Assembly (NCBI GenBank): GCA_013400155.1 | Contig: VXBM01000194.1 | Location: 245,595 to 309,594 of the forward strand | Reading direction: 5' to 3' | DNA: 64,000 nt | Source: Helopsaltes ochotensis | Taxonomy: Eukaryota; Chordata; Aves; Passeriformes; Locustellidae | Part shown: positions 50,901 through 63,927 of the stretch, in pieces | Numbering within the stretch: position 1 is the first letter of the stretch | Layout of the letters: each line of letters begins with the position of its first letter | Position numbers and translations under genes: made by a program | The notes under the pieces: generated by a model | Told to the model about the DNA's origin: nothing | Database searches by the model: none | Seen by the model: the letters and a program-made list of their open reading frames with translations, nothing else

Positions 50901-53857
50901 ATTATGACATCTAGTGTAGACACATCTGTTCCATTTACAGCAGTCAATTTTGGATTTTTTGAGCATAAATAGAAATAAACCTTGATCCCATAACTATAAG
51001 ACATCTTAATTATAATGGGAGATCTCTTTGGCAAGACTGATAATTTAAAATTAAGTGGAAAAACATGTTTTTTTTTTTAAACTAAACAAACTTTTCATTT
51101 GCATTTAAATTTGCAGTACATTGGATAATTGTACAGGCAGTCTAGGAAAAGCTCCATGCTGAAGTTTCAACACAGAAAGATCTCATTAGAGAAGGAACAT
51201 AAGAAATGAAAGGCTATATTCTAGTTACAAATCATGTGATCCATTAGTAGGATGGGGGTAGGAGGAAAAGACATCAACATCACCATAGAGAAATGTTGTG
51301 CTAACTCAGTCTCGCTGGTTTTCTGAAAACAAGGAAATATATTTTCAGGTCAGTGATTTTCAACTGTTTTCAATTCACAGATCCTTAAATATTTTCCAGT
51401 GGATATGTAGACCTTTGAATAGCAAAATTAAGCCCAAGGCAAAATGCTTGCTTTTCATTTTTACCTGCCATGGGTTTCTAAGATATGGTTCACAGACCAT
51501 CGGCTGAAAAACATCTTTTAAAAGACACCTTTTTATCAGAATTTAGCTGTTTTGCTTAGAATACTTGCTATCACAGCCTTCTTCAAAAGGAAGGGGGAAA
51601 AAGAGATACCCTACTCGTGTTCTGTAGACAAAATTTCTTTGAACTGAAGTCACAGATGCTTACGTTTTCAGGTCTCTTTGCTGTGAATGGGTTTAGGTAC
51701 AAACTGCATTGCAAACCTTTGTTGTGTAGTTTACCAGCCTCCCACTACACAGGAAAGCACCCATGTCTGTCTACCTGAGACTCATCTTCAGCATGAGAGA
51801 TCTGCACTAGGTCTTGGTCCAGAGCCAGGACTGGCTGGACTTAATTTACAGCACCAAGTGAAATGCCAACACACAATCTGGGGCCCAGGGAGGTACATAC
51901 CTGCTACCCTGGAGAAGTCCTGCGTGCCACCTCCATTTGCCCAAGAACTACCAGACGCGGAACCAACCTATAGAAAACTTATTTTTTACTTATTTTAGTT
52001 GCCTGCAGAATTCTTTCCTTCCCTCAGTTCCACTGGAGCCAGGGGAGGGCCTGCTGCTCTGACAGATATATAGTCCTCTCTGTACGTCCTTTGGGAGAAT
52101 CTCATGCACCCATTTAGCAACAGATACGACTCACAAAAAGGGTCCTGCCAGGATTCTGTGGTCTATGACGACACTCTTCTACATGACAGATACCCCCTCA
52201 GGCACTTGGAAACAAAAGCATCTTTCTGCCCACTAAGCATTGAAGTTGCTGCAGCATTTAGCTCAATCCATGTTTTGTACACACTCTGGTTTTGAAGATA
52301 CACATCCCTACTGCTCCTTATAGAATGTTCTATAAGGTGGAGACATTTAAAATAAACAGTCATTTGAACAGGGTTCTTCCTGTCTATGTACTTTCTCTTT
52401 CCTAATCCCTTTCCAAATTCTGATTAAAGGTTTGAGCTTCAGCTCTAACTCTGGCGTTTGCCATAGGCACATCATGGTGTCTGGTGATGCACTGTACTAC
52501 AGAGAGGAAAAGACAACACAGCCGCCATGCACTGGCGAAGGCCCAACCTAGATGATTATGCAGGCTCTTGACAAAAATGGCAACCCTTCCTCTCAATATT
52601 TTATATGGGAAATAATAATTCAAAAAATACTCGGAACAATTCTTACATAGAGATAGCACAACTTGATAGAAAAAACCTTGATAAGTTGATAGAATCATAA
52701 GAAAGAATTCTTATGTATTCATATGATGCAGGCAAAAATAATCTCCTTTTTTTTCCGTGATGGTTTTCATGTTAGCCATTCCCCCATCTACAGAGTGCTA
52801 ACAGTTCTTTCCCTTGCTAAGGAAATCTGTGGAAATCTCCTTCTTGGCAAATATCATCACCAAGGGGACAATTTCCCAGAGAAATCTGGCTCACATTCAA
52901 GATTCTTTCTGAGGATCAAAAATGGATCAAAAATGGGGGGAGAGGAATTCATGAGCACATCAATCAGAAAAATTGTATGCATCTACTCTTGCACATGATC
53001 TAGGAAAATAAAATTGTTTTCTTTTAGTCTCTGTCTGACTGACTAACATTGTGGCTGAGTCAGCACCTCTCATTTGCAACTGGGAACAACCACGCCATCA
53101 GACACATCCAGATCAAGTATATGAATTAACACCAGAAATCTTTACTGAGAACAAAAGATGCAGAACAGAGACTGACGCAAATTTTTTCCCCAACAAGTTA
53201 TAACATCCTAAAACATCTAATGTTCATATTTGTAATACTATAAATCTGCAAAGAACTCAAATAAAAACTTGACTATAGGAATGAGTGGTCTGGAGCAGCT
53301 TCAAAGAATAACTGACTGCTTCAGAAAAAAATCCTTCTTATTTTTGGATGAAATAAAATGTATGATTTTCCTTTATGTGGCCATGAAAACTTACTGAGCA
53401 CCTTTGTTACTTGACACAATGGCAATTAGGCTGCTTAGCTAGAGAAAATAAAAAATCATGTTAATAAAACCACTAAAAAAATAAAAGAAACATGCTGTTG
53501 AAACTTGTATTAAAATTTACTACCCTTGGTTCATAATAATAAAGTCAGTTTGAAATATACAGGATTGTCTTTGCAAAGAATACAGCCACACATAGAGTAA
53601 AAAAACTCGGATCACACCAAAAAGGGCCTCCTTACCATTGATAACTGCCTGATCAGTGGGTACAGAGGGCAAATGTAAAGTTAACCCAAGAGACTTAGCC
53701 CTCTCAGCACTATGAACTAGTGCACTTTCCATTGGTCTTGAACTGTGACTGTCTCACAGCACTTTGCAACTTAGCTCTCCTGAGCTGATCACTTTTTTGA
53801 TGTCAAAAGTGCACAAAATGACTGCTACTCTGATTTGTGTGTTACATTTTCTTTGGC

Positions 53858-53944
53858 AGAAAAGAAAAAAGAAAAAAAAAAGGATGGGGGAGATAAAAGA
53901 AGGGGGCAGGGGAGGGGAAAGAGAGCAGAAGGAAGGGATAGAAC
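53858..53944. repeat. Polypurine tract (87 bp)
   Basis: Only five pyrimidines interrupt 87 bases of A and G. The left part is A-rich and the right part is G-rich with GGGGG and GGGG runs. Such tracts can form triplex (H-DNA) structure, and they often mark old A-rich tails that mutated. Confidence 0.9.
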
Positions 53945-54750
53945 AGTTCCTGCCTCTGTAAGCATTCCCTGTGCCATTCCAATTTAAAGACAGACTTTCT
54001 GACTGACACCCTGGTGGTCATGTTCATTGCAAGCCAAAGGATGAAGCAATTAAGGTGCAAGGCTTACCCAGGCACAAAAAGTCATCAGGATACAACAACA
54101 TTAAGCCCACAGCAGTGCTGTGGTATCAGCTTCTGATGCTCTGACTCTTCAGAAAATCATCCTTTTCCAGCTCTGATTCCCTGTCAAAATGGATTAATGC
54201 ACCATCAGTGGGTCCCAGCTGCCTTACTCCCACAGCCCAGCGCCAGCAACGTTTAGGGACTTTATGTCCCAAATGCAGCTGGGTCCCAGCTCAGCCTGGG
54301 ATGCATTCCTCAGCCGGTGAATGCAGGAGGCACGGCCTCAGCTGAGGGAACAGAAAGGGAAGTGTTACGCGCAGCGGTCACTCATGTCCTATGCCCACCT
54401 CATCTCTGGATCCTCTAATGGCTACAGTCTTCCTTCCCCCTCCCCCCTAAAGAAACTCTGTGACTAGGAGCCTGTCTTCCTATTTAACCTTAAAAGGGTA
54501 GCCCAGCACAATGCAAGCGAACTTACTACAAATTACTGCTCAGATCTCAAAAATCTGGTTTGTTTGCAAAGTAATCCCCCCCAAAAACATTTGCTGACTC
54601 AGATGCAGATGTAGTTACATTTCCAGTGCCTATGAGGTGAAGCTGTGGAACAGCCACCTCTGCTCACCCCAGAAAATACAGACATAAGACAACAACTAGT
54701 CCATGCAGCATAACTGCCTGCACTCAACAGACTAATCAAGCAAGCTGGTT

Positions 54751-54838
54751 TAAAAAAAAAAAAAAGAAAGAGAAAAATTAAAAAACCCAACACAAAAAGC
54801 CGAAAAAACCAAAACCCAACCATCCACAAAACAAAAAG
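54751..54838. repeat. A-rich tract with CCC interruptions
   Basis: It begins with a run of thirteen or more A and continues with AAAAACCCAAC-type units. It is the plus-strand complement of the T/G-rich class seen at 6152-6267 and 44014-44077. No adjoining transposon body is recognised. Confidence 0.85.
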
Positions 54839-57229
54839 CCTCAAAGTACACCCCTAATTTTCTCTCTGGTAGTTCAGCCAAAAACAGCATGGTCACACGC
54901 TCCCTGCCCATGCCTTGCCTACTAAAAATGCTCTAAGAGCCTACAAATACCATGGGGTAGCACACTTCTGGTGCGGAGCCCACCCACTTTCTGCTCCCTG
55001 GCCTTCATCTCCAGATGCTGGACAGATCTGCAGGGCTGGAAGGGCACTCCCAGGCTTTTGCAGCCAACCGCAGTAACACGGCAGCGTCATTTGTTTCGGA
55101 AACCAAACAATACAGAGAGGCTCAGCTGTAGAAACCAAGCAACTTCTCTTGATCTGGAGATCCTGTTCTCTCTACGTCTGTCTTTCACCACACATTTTTC
55201 TTTTGCTATTTACGTACTCCGGCACAAGCTTCCCAGGCAGGCTATTAATCTGAAATGACACCAAGTAAATAAATTAAATAAATAAACAGCACCTTCAATA
55301 TCCCAAACTCAGCACTCATGGAACACACCCATCCTTTGGAATGCCCCTCCCCACTCTTCTGTTAACAGTAATGTCATGGGCATTCAAGGGATCCATTCTA
55401 CAGATCAGGAAAGCAAACCAGGAGTAACCACCCTGAACCCCTCGGCTCGCAGCACAGTCTGGCAAGACAAACTCCCCATCTAATAGTCGATGACCGACTT
55501 TAGGAAGGAGCCACTCACTTACCAAGCAAATAAAAGTAATCAAAACCATTTGTATCAAACAAAGTCTCTGCAGATTCAGTGGCAATGAGGTATAAGACTC
55601 CAGCCCCAGGGTTTGAAAACTTCTTCCAAATGGCTTAAATTTTCTCCCTAAATCCTGTTAGTTTCTAATTCCAGTTCAATTTTTGCAGTACTTCCCCTTT
55701 CCTTGGCTTCCTTTGGACTGCATTTCAACTTTTCAGTACTGATACTGCTCTCCCAGGTCTCAGTGACTGCTAACTTCAAAAGCGAACACACTGGATTCAT
55801 TAGACTACTTAATGACATTCATTCTGGCACTAATCTTAAAGCACTTAATGCATTTAAAACTTTTTTTATTACTATTTAAAATAACCAGTATAACCTAGCA
55901 GTCAAAATGGATTTGCCAGAATTGGCAAGAAGCTCCACCACAGGAGGAAGCAGCCACATTTTAAAGACAGTTTGCCTTACTCAACCTTCACCTGAATTAC
56001 AAGAGTCATCCTTGCAGCAAAGTATTTCTTAAATATTACAGCAATGCTTATTTTTTTTCCAACTGAAGATGATGAAACAATTACTCTCTGGCACAGACTA
56101 GTATGGAAGCAAATAAGAAATGAGACTACTTAGGACACAATGCTAAATCTGGATAGGAAGAATAAGAAACCACAAAAGGCAATATAATTGGCACATAATC
56201 TTTTAAGTGTTTACATTGGAATGAGTAAATGAATTTGATAACCACGCAACAAACTGATTTCTTACTAGTTCTGAAATTCTAGGATTCACTCAGGCTAGTA
56301 TATAAGATGCTAGTAGTGAGAGTTTTTCCACAGATAAGCAACTCTGAAAGGAAGTAAAAGGTTCTAAATGGTACTCAAGGGAGGAGCAGCAGCAGTAGTG
56401 AAAGAATTAGACAAGTAGGATAAATTTAGCTGGAAAAGACTACTGAGTTGGAAAATGCACACTACAAGTAAATTACAGCAAGCTAAAATGAAGATTTTTT
56501 TTTAATTACAGAAGCTACTACAGATGCCGTTAATAGAACCACATGGTATTTCTATGTAATTCGATTTATAAATGTAATTAATTGTTGGAGCATACGGACA
56601 TTTTGAATTCACTACAGATAGATTAGACAGTTCAGAGGTTTGGTGTACTGAGGGCATGAGTATGGAGTGAAGAACCAAACCAACCAAGCTTCTAAAACTT
56701 TAGAGGCTTCCTAAGCACAGAAACTGAAGTTGATTTTGTGAGAGTCCTGCCATCAGCTGGTCTTATGTGCAGTTCATTTCTTTCTATTTCAGAACTATTG
56801 TTTTGTTGCTCTCTTGAGGTAAAAAAAATTACAAATACACATGAAAATTAACCAAAACCCAAACATATTTCCAGTAAAGATTATTTATTTATTAATTTGA
56901 TTTTTTTTAAGTCCACAAGCATTAAGTTCATGTATTTAGGGGAAATATTTTCCACCTTCCCATTTGATTTGTCTACAAAAGAATAGTAATCCACAGACAT
57001 ATGAAATGTGCTGATGCAGAAAACAAGGGAATATTTACTCACAATAAGTAAAGCTATTCTTGCTTTAGGCTGGAATATAAGTGGTACTGAATGTTGTCTA
57101 GAACCACAGAGCATGATGCCATTTGAAAATAGGCTCAATATTTGATTGGAGATCGAAGATTACTTTGCAAGTTTTGCAGGAGAAGCAACTGCTGGTCTTT
57201 GATGTGCATGTATCTCATATAAATCCAAG

Positions 57230-57640
57230 GAGGTAATAATTCCAGAGTACAAAGTCATGATGTGACCACAAATGAAATACCACATGCAGCTCTTATCTTC
57301 ACGTATTGCAAAAAAGATATAAAATAACTAGGCATACACAAAGAAGGCTAACTTAAATGATATAGGACTTGGAGGATAAGACACCAAATATGAAGACAGA
57401 CTAAGGAAGCTAAAGTTCTATAATCCAGAAAAGAGGATTGAGCAGAATATGATCATAGTCTATAAATAACTTACAGGTAACAATATAGATGAAAGAAGAG
57501 AATTATTGAGAGTCGTGGTAGAGGGTAAGATGACAAGCAACTTCCTTGAGCTAAAGAAGGAAAAAATGAACAGAAGAATGTAGGCCAGATATTTTCAAAA
57601 CCAAATATCCCACAGCAGCTTGCAAGATAATTGCATTTTA
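57230..57640 (+). mobile_element. Ancient CR1-like LINE fragment
   Basis: The plus strand follows the end of CR1/L3 ORF2 in order: CACATGCAGCTCTTATCTTC, AAAGAAGGCTAAC, GATATAGGACTTGGAGG, GAAGACAGACTAAGGAAGCT followed by AAAG, CCAGAAAAGAGGATTGAG and ATGATCATAGTCTATAAATA. In relatives these correspond to the block from the GAAAGACTAAGGGAGCTGGG run to the ATCAATGTCTATAAAT run. Divergence is heavy and frames are broken, so this is one of the oldest CR1 copies here. Ends are approximate. Confidence 0.6.
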
Positions 57641-58773
57641 ATCAAGGTGGAGTCACTTCATATGTGTGGCAGTTCCAAGTAAAACAGGCAAGTCTTGTGC
57701 CTCACAGGACACAATCCAATCCCGTGGTGTCCTGCCAAATGGACTGGGGTTTGTTTGGGCGTCTGGGTGCCCAACAGCAGAGATGAATTCAAAGGAGACC
57801 TCAAAGAGAAACGGAGAAAACAGGCTGTCTAAAAGAAGCAATTTTATTTCCCCCTCCAACTTATGGGAGACAGGTTGTTAAAACTAACCACAGACAGGAA
57901 AAATGGCATTAACATGGCAAATGACCCATCATAATACTTAAAGATGGACATACATTGGGTATGTGCCTCAAACAGCAAGACAAGACTTGCTCCCAATTAA
58001 TCCAACTTGCAAATTTTCAAATAACGTCAATGTAAGACATACATTCTCATATAAATTGAAATGAATAGCAGAGATTTACCTCAAAATTGAAAAAAAGTGG
58101 ATACATGCACACCGAAGGTCAGCTTCTCCTGCAAACAGATTGAACTTCCAAAATAATCTTCCATCTCCAATGTGACTTTTCTAATAGACTTTTCTAATAG
58201 TGACTTTCAACAGAGCAGCAGAGCTCTACAAAAAGACAAGAAGCTGGCCTTATGATTAGTAGGAGATCCAGAAGGCTGCTTTGAATGGGGGGATGAGGGG
58301 GAAAGTCTGCCTAGAATATGATCTTTTAGTTATTTCACTGCTGAACATTCCAAGGGGTTAAAATGAAAATACACAAGTTTTGAAAAGTTTATTCCTACTG
58401 AAGCAAAGTGGATGGACACAGCAATGTTCCCGTACTAACCACTAAACCTTCCTACATCAATAAAAATATTATCTCCTCCCAGGGATGTGGGAAAAAATCC
58501 ACATACCAAGGTAAGCTTTTTTATCCACACATACTGCAAAGATTTTAACACTCCACTTCCAATCTCATGGACATAGCACATTCACTTTCCACTGGTCCCA
58601 TCACTGAGACAATGTATCTTTGCAAAGTCAATCCTTTCTCCTTTTACCCCAACAGAAGGAACCATCCAGGTTTAAAATTAAGAAAATCTTCTGAGGAGGG
58701 CAGTGAAAGTTAGGAGAATGGATGGAGAAAGAAGACAAAGCCTATGAGAACACAAGTTCCATGGACAATTGAA
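57641..58773. other. Unique non-coding DNA
   Basis: Nothing is identified apart from a perfect 13-bp tandem duplication (58174-58199). The sequence lies between two CR1 copies in opposite orientation. Confidence 0.5.
58174..58199. repeat. 13-bp perfect tandem duplication
   Basis: GACTTTTCTAATA occurs twice in direct succession (58174-58186 and 58187-58199). It is followed by a partial third start (GTGACTTTC). Confidence 0.9.
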
Positions 58774-59085
58774 ACACAGAATCAGTAAGGCTGGAAAAAA
58801 ACCTTAAGATCATTGTGTCCAACCATTAACACAGGACTGCCAAGACCAACACTAAGACTAAGTCCCTCAGTGCCACATCCACATGTCTTTTAAATACCTC
58901 CAAGGGTGGTGACAAAACCCCTTCGCAGGGCAGCATGTACCAGTGCCAGATAACACTTTCAGTGAATAATTTTTTTTTCTAATATCCAATCTAAACCTCT
59001 GCTGGCACAACTGAAGCTGATTCCTCTTATCCAATCACTTTTTACTTGGAGAAAAAGTCTGTATCCAGATACAAGCTGGAGCAGA
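58774..59085 (-). mobile_element. CR1 LINE 3' fragment
   Basis: The plus strand shows the antisense CR1 tail: ACACAGAATCAGTAAGGCTGG, AACCTTAAGATCATTGTGTCC, AGTGCCACATCCACATGTC, TTTTAAATACCTCCAAGGGTGG, TTTTCTAATATCCAATCTAAACCTC and TTACTTGGAGAA. The order and words match chicken-type CR1 3' ends with modest divergence. The copy is 5'-truncated after about 310 bases and is non-coding. Confidence 0.92.
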
Positions 59086-60883
59086 ATTACACATCACTTT
59101 CACAATGAGATGCCATTTTGTAGCCGAAGTCAATGGAAGAGTCTGGGAACATTGTTGTGTCATCACAGAAATTGGATGTAGGAGGACAGAAATCCTCAGG
59201 GGTTAGACATCAACCTATTCTCATTCTACTGCTCCAACCGATTAATTGAGGAGAAATTTTGTCAGGGATTTTGTGGACATCCCATCCTTCACATCTTCCT
59301 TGGATGTTACAACTGGGCAAGGCTACCTACAGCTTGGACTTCTATCACATTTGGTCTTCCGTACACATGTGAAGATTCAGGAAAACCCTCAGAGTGTTCC
59401 AAAGAAGTAAGGCAGCAAATGAATGGAATACATCAAAATAGCTGTTTCAATTTGCAAAAACTAACCAGGTAAACCATATTAAAATAGAACTAGTTACAAA
59501 TACAAGATCACTGCTGGCTAGATCAATGGCACATCAGGTTGACAATAAAAGGAAGATATTTATATCTCAGAATCTCCTTTAATACCATTCTTGTCACAAA
59601 GTCACTATGCCTATATACAAACCATAGGTACGCATGTAAATTATGTCCTCAGTGCTTGCACAAAACTATTGAATTTGACTAAGCATTAACTGAACAATAT
59701 AAGGTTAAAATTAATACAGATGATGTGATACCTTGTTGATTACACATCATAAATTAAAAAAGCTATTTATTTGAACAAACACATTTCTTCTGTAAGTCCT
59801 TCTTTTGTATGAGAAGTAGCTATTCAGGGCTGCAGACATGAAAGCTTGTCTCAAACATGAGCTATAACCCCATTTTTGTTTATTACTACAGCCCATCCAT
59901 TTGACATCTACTCTAATAAATGTTTTAATGAAAAGCATTCAAGTACACACCCTGTTCATTGGCTTTCCTCAGAATGCTGAGGCTCATTAGGCAGATTATC
60001 AGTTTTCTGCAAGAGACATCTGCAGAGTTTTCAAATTTTGACTAATAATCTCTTGAAATAAAGCTTGCAGCAGAAGACATGCTGAGACAAACTCATCACT
60101 AGACTGAATCCACACTGATATGATTTTTAAAAAAGACTTTGCCCTTAGCTTTAGACATATTTGCAGGGCCAAAGTGGTATTGGTATTCCCAACCCTCAAA
60201 AAACTGCAATTACTACTAAGAAAATAAAAGTACCAATCCAAAACAACTTAAACTGAAACATTTCTGTGGTTATTCCAAGCAACAAAGTTTCTCAAAGCTT
60301 TTTCAGAAAGCAGTAGTAACAGTGCAAATTAGTTTCCTTTTAAACTAGGGCAAACATTAAGCACACATTTTGCCCAAGTTACTCACATTCCAGAAACAAA
60401 AGCAAGCAAGAAATTTAATGTAGTATAAACCTGATTTAAGATTCCAGTTAATTTTTTCAACTGAGTAAGAATTAATATCTTTGAAATCAACACAAGAAAG
60501 AAGTGTGCAAAAATCTCAAACTCCTCATAAAATGATCCCCTCATGTAATAAAATATATGTATCTGAAAAATGCAAATTGCATTAGCAGCATAGGAACTAG
60601 AAATTAAACTGATTTAAGGTGTATCTGCAATCTTTCAAGCTTGACCTGGATATTTTAAATATATTATTTAGAAATAAAATTATTTTCCCAGCACCTCGGC
60701 TATATTCTCATTGAGAGAATCACATTTTGATGTATTATTTAAGTATGATCTTAGAGGCATACAGAGCTAAACTGAAGGTGACATTTTATTAGTAGCCACA
60801 GGCAATCCTAGTTATGGCTACTTTATGGCTACATTTTTATTTATCCCCCAATACATATGTGATCCACTTTTAACTTTATTGAC

Positions 60884-60939
<56 letters not shown>
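60884..60939. repeat. TAA trinucleotide microsatellite
   Basis: About 18 uninterrupted TAA units are present. Pure arrays this long usually vary in length between individuals. Confidence 0.97.
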
Positions 60940-63899
60940 TTCACTGGGTCATTCCAGTCTAGGGATGGGAAATCCAAGTCACAAACTCCATTTTCATAGG
61001 AACTTTAATGCATTTCTCCAAGAGGAATTCAAATTGTTTCAGAAAGTTTTAGACATAAATTGGTGCGTCCTTTACACCTGAGCCAAGTTAAAGCCCATCC
61101 ATCTATGCAGAATAATCTGTTTTTAATAAAAGCACAATAAAATAGATTGCTGTTCACCTTTTTTGTAAAGCCTCTTGCATTTTACTGCCAGCACCCCAGT
61201 AACTCCACACACCCACTCAAAGCATGATTGGGGTTGTTTCTTAACCAGCAGTAAAACAGGCAAGAAAAGGTCACAGTGCTGGGAGATTTCTTTTCAGATG
61301 ATAAACAGGATTAAAAGTGAATAGGTCCTGGTTAATAGATCACCCTAAAAGGAAACCAGGAATGACAAGGCACAGCCCTAAGTCCGAATTGTGTGTCAGC
61401 AATCTCCTCCCAGCAAATCTGGGGTCAAGAAGTAACTCCCAACAAAATGGGATATATACATGTGTATATTTACACACACATATATATGTAATCCACCACA
61501 AGTGGTGCTCATACAATTGCCCAGTCAAAAACCAAAGTAAACAAAGAGAGTCCTGTTAAAGCTTACCAAATCCAAAAGCTAAGGCTACGTCTGACAGAAA
61601 AAGGGTAACAACAGAAAATATAGAAATATCAAGATAGGTCACTTAAATGGTCATACTCCTGCCTTTTATCATCTTTTCATTGAAACTAGAAACCAGGAAG
61701 AGAGGACGTATGTTTCTAAGAAATCAGAAACTCTTATCCAAGCACAATAAAGTACATTCACATAACTGCAAGGAGCTTATTTCACCCACTGGCTAGGAAG
61801 TACCACTGAGGGGTATCACTCATCAGCTGGAACTCAGCAACTGGCCAGGGATGTGATGCTACTCTGCAGCAATAGGAACAAAACAGGTGAGCTACTCTCA
61901 CTCTCAGTCATGACTGTCTTAATATCTGCAGAGGGAAGCAATTTGCATTTCCAGTGTTTAAGCTGATGCATTCTGCTCCACAGCCAGGAACAGGAACAGT
62001 TCTGTGTGTGAAGTTACTGTGTCACAGCTCAAGATCAGTGCCTTCTAAAAACATGCTTTTCAAGACATGGGGGAAATTAGTCAGAAACTCTGATTAGCTA
62101 CCAGTACGTTAGCTACCATATTAAGTTATAACACGACTTGCCAACAGATTAATTGGTATGGAAACTCTTAGAGATATACTGGCAATTAAGGTTCCTGCAA
62201 GCAAACAGGAGGCCAGCAGCAACACTGGTTGGAAGTGTGGGAAAGCCACCCCCAGCATGTGCTGGTCACCTCCAAGCAGACACCTCCAAGAGCAGCCACA
62301 CTTTGTGCCAGCACTGGGGGCTGCTTGGAGATCTGCTCTAGTTAGTCAATGGAAAAATAACAACTTTAGGAGGCTCCACCATCATGGCTCATGCTGGAGT
62401 CTTTTGTCAGAGAAGTACCATTCCTACACAAACAAGAGAAGCTTCCAAAATTTAAGCAGCATTTTAAAACACATGACCAGATTCTGAGAATCTTACTTAT
62501 CTGACATTAGAAACACTGAAGGGACATTGGACTTTGTAACAAGCCAGTTTCAATAGCTCTTATAATTTTTATTCAGTGTCCTCGACTCCACCCCAGCCAC
62601 TGTGGGATGCTCACAGTAAATTAACAGTGACAGACTCTTCAACACCTACCAGGCATCTCTACTTGTGCACTGTGAATGCTGATAGGGGAAGGAGGAAGGG
62701 GGAAGCAAATGCATCTCTCTCTCGGTGTCCGCACAGAGCCCTTGTTTTTCTCTGTTAGAGAAATCTAACATATAACTTGATGTTTCCTACTACTCAATCA
62801 AAATCCACCTATCTAAACTTCCCTAAATTAACTTGGAACTCCAAAGCTGGTTATCATCACTGTGAATGAATACTATAAACTTGTCTAGTGGAACAAAGGT
62901 AGAACTCTTATGCCTTCCTATCTGCAAGAGCAAAGCATTTTATTTTAATTTACTCTCACAGGTATAGCATACACTTATAAAGAAAGAAAACAGGTTTTTT
63001 TAATCAGTTTGATCATATCAAAGGAAATCTCCACCAGATCCACACAGATCAATGACCTTCAGTACTTAATCCAGTACTATATAGTAATTATTGAGAGGAT
63101 TTACATCATTTACAAAGGTTGCATTAGCCCCCAATGCTTCACAACCTTTTCATTTAAAATTTCTGCTGTTATTCTTTAGAATGCTTAATGTTACAACACA
63201 GACTGCAATTTTCTGTTTGCTTTGTTTGGGTAGATGCTGGCACTATGCTAATGAGATCCTTAAGGTATGCACACAGTTTAACTGAGTGAAATCACAGAAA
63301 AGTCATTCTATGGTCTTCAAGTCTCAATTCTGTCCTTCTAGTCGTTTAGGCTCAAATGCTGAATAAGTGCTTTACTGCCCACTAACAAGAAAATATATGC
63401 CAAGGGGTAAAGGTAAATACAGGACTAGATGGGGTGGAGATTGCACCAAACACTTCATTCCCATGTAGATACATCCAAAAGTATTCTTTTGTTGGGACAT
63501 GTACCCCTCTTCGCTTTTCTGTAGTGTGTTCTGCATCTGGGATAATATTAAGCTTCCCTTGTTGCCACTGAGACAATCAGACTGTTCAGATTTCATTTCA
63601 TAAAATCCTAAGAAGATTAGCAATAAAAAATATCTGTATTTTTTTGCCAATAAACATATACCTATTTGTATATAAAAGACGACAGAAGTCTTTTCCTAGA
63701 CCTCCACATTCCCTGTGTGCAGCTGCCCGGACTCCTGTTGCCATGCTTGGGACTGTTTTTCTGACAGAGCCACTCCTATTTTCTAAAAGTTGGCTGAACA
63801 TTCATAAAGCCCCGCTGTAAGCATCACAGTCAAGTCCTTTTTGGTTTGGTTTGTTTAATTTTAATGAAATCAAATTATTTCTTTCTTATTAGAAATAGA

Positions 63900-63927
63900 A
63901 ATAGTTTAGGCATGTGCCTAAACTATT
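63900..63927. repeat. Perfect hairpin, 13-bp stem, 2-nt loop
   Basis: AATAGTTTAGGCA (63900-63912) and TGCCTAAACTATT (63915-63927) are exact reverse complements around TG. It is close to a perfect 28-base palindrome. No role can be assigned. Confidence 0.92.

Larger units (their letters stand above)
44626..57229. other. Mostly unique non-coding DNA
   Basis: No gene is recognised in this 12.6-kb stretch. A purine/A-rich part runs from about 45210 to 45400. Short tandem duplications (45428-45503, 46154-46234, 47910-47943), a polypurine tract (53858-53944) and an A-rich tract (54751-54838) are listed separately. The stretch at 54200-55100 is more GC-rich and has scattered CpGs, but no gene could be built from it. 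Confidence 0.5.

Noticed and set aside
55523..55634. Minus-strand 37-codon open segment ending at a strong donor (GTAAGTGAG)
   Set aside because: The upstream side has no pyrimidine tract or usable acceptor, a TAA precedes it closely, and no family is recognised.
61451..61490. TA/CA-rich imperfect dyad
   Set aside because: Its symmetry follows from simple TA and CA repeats and has mismatches.
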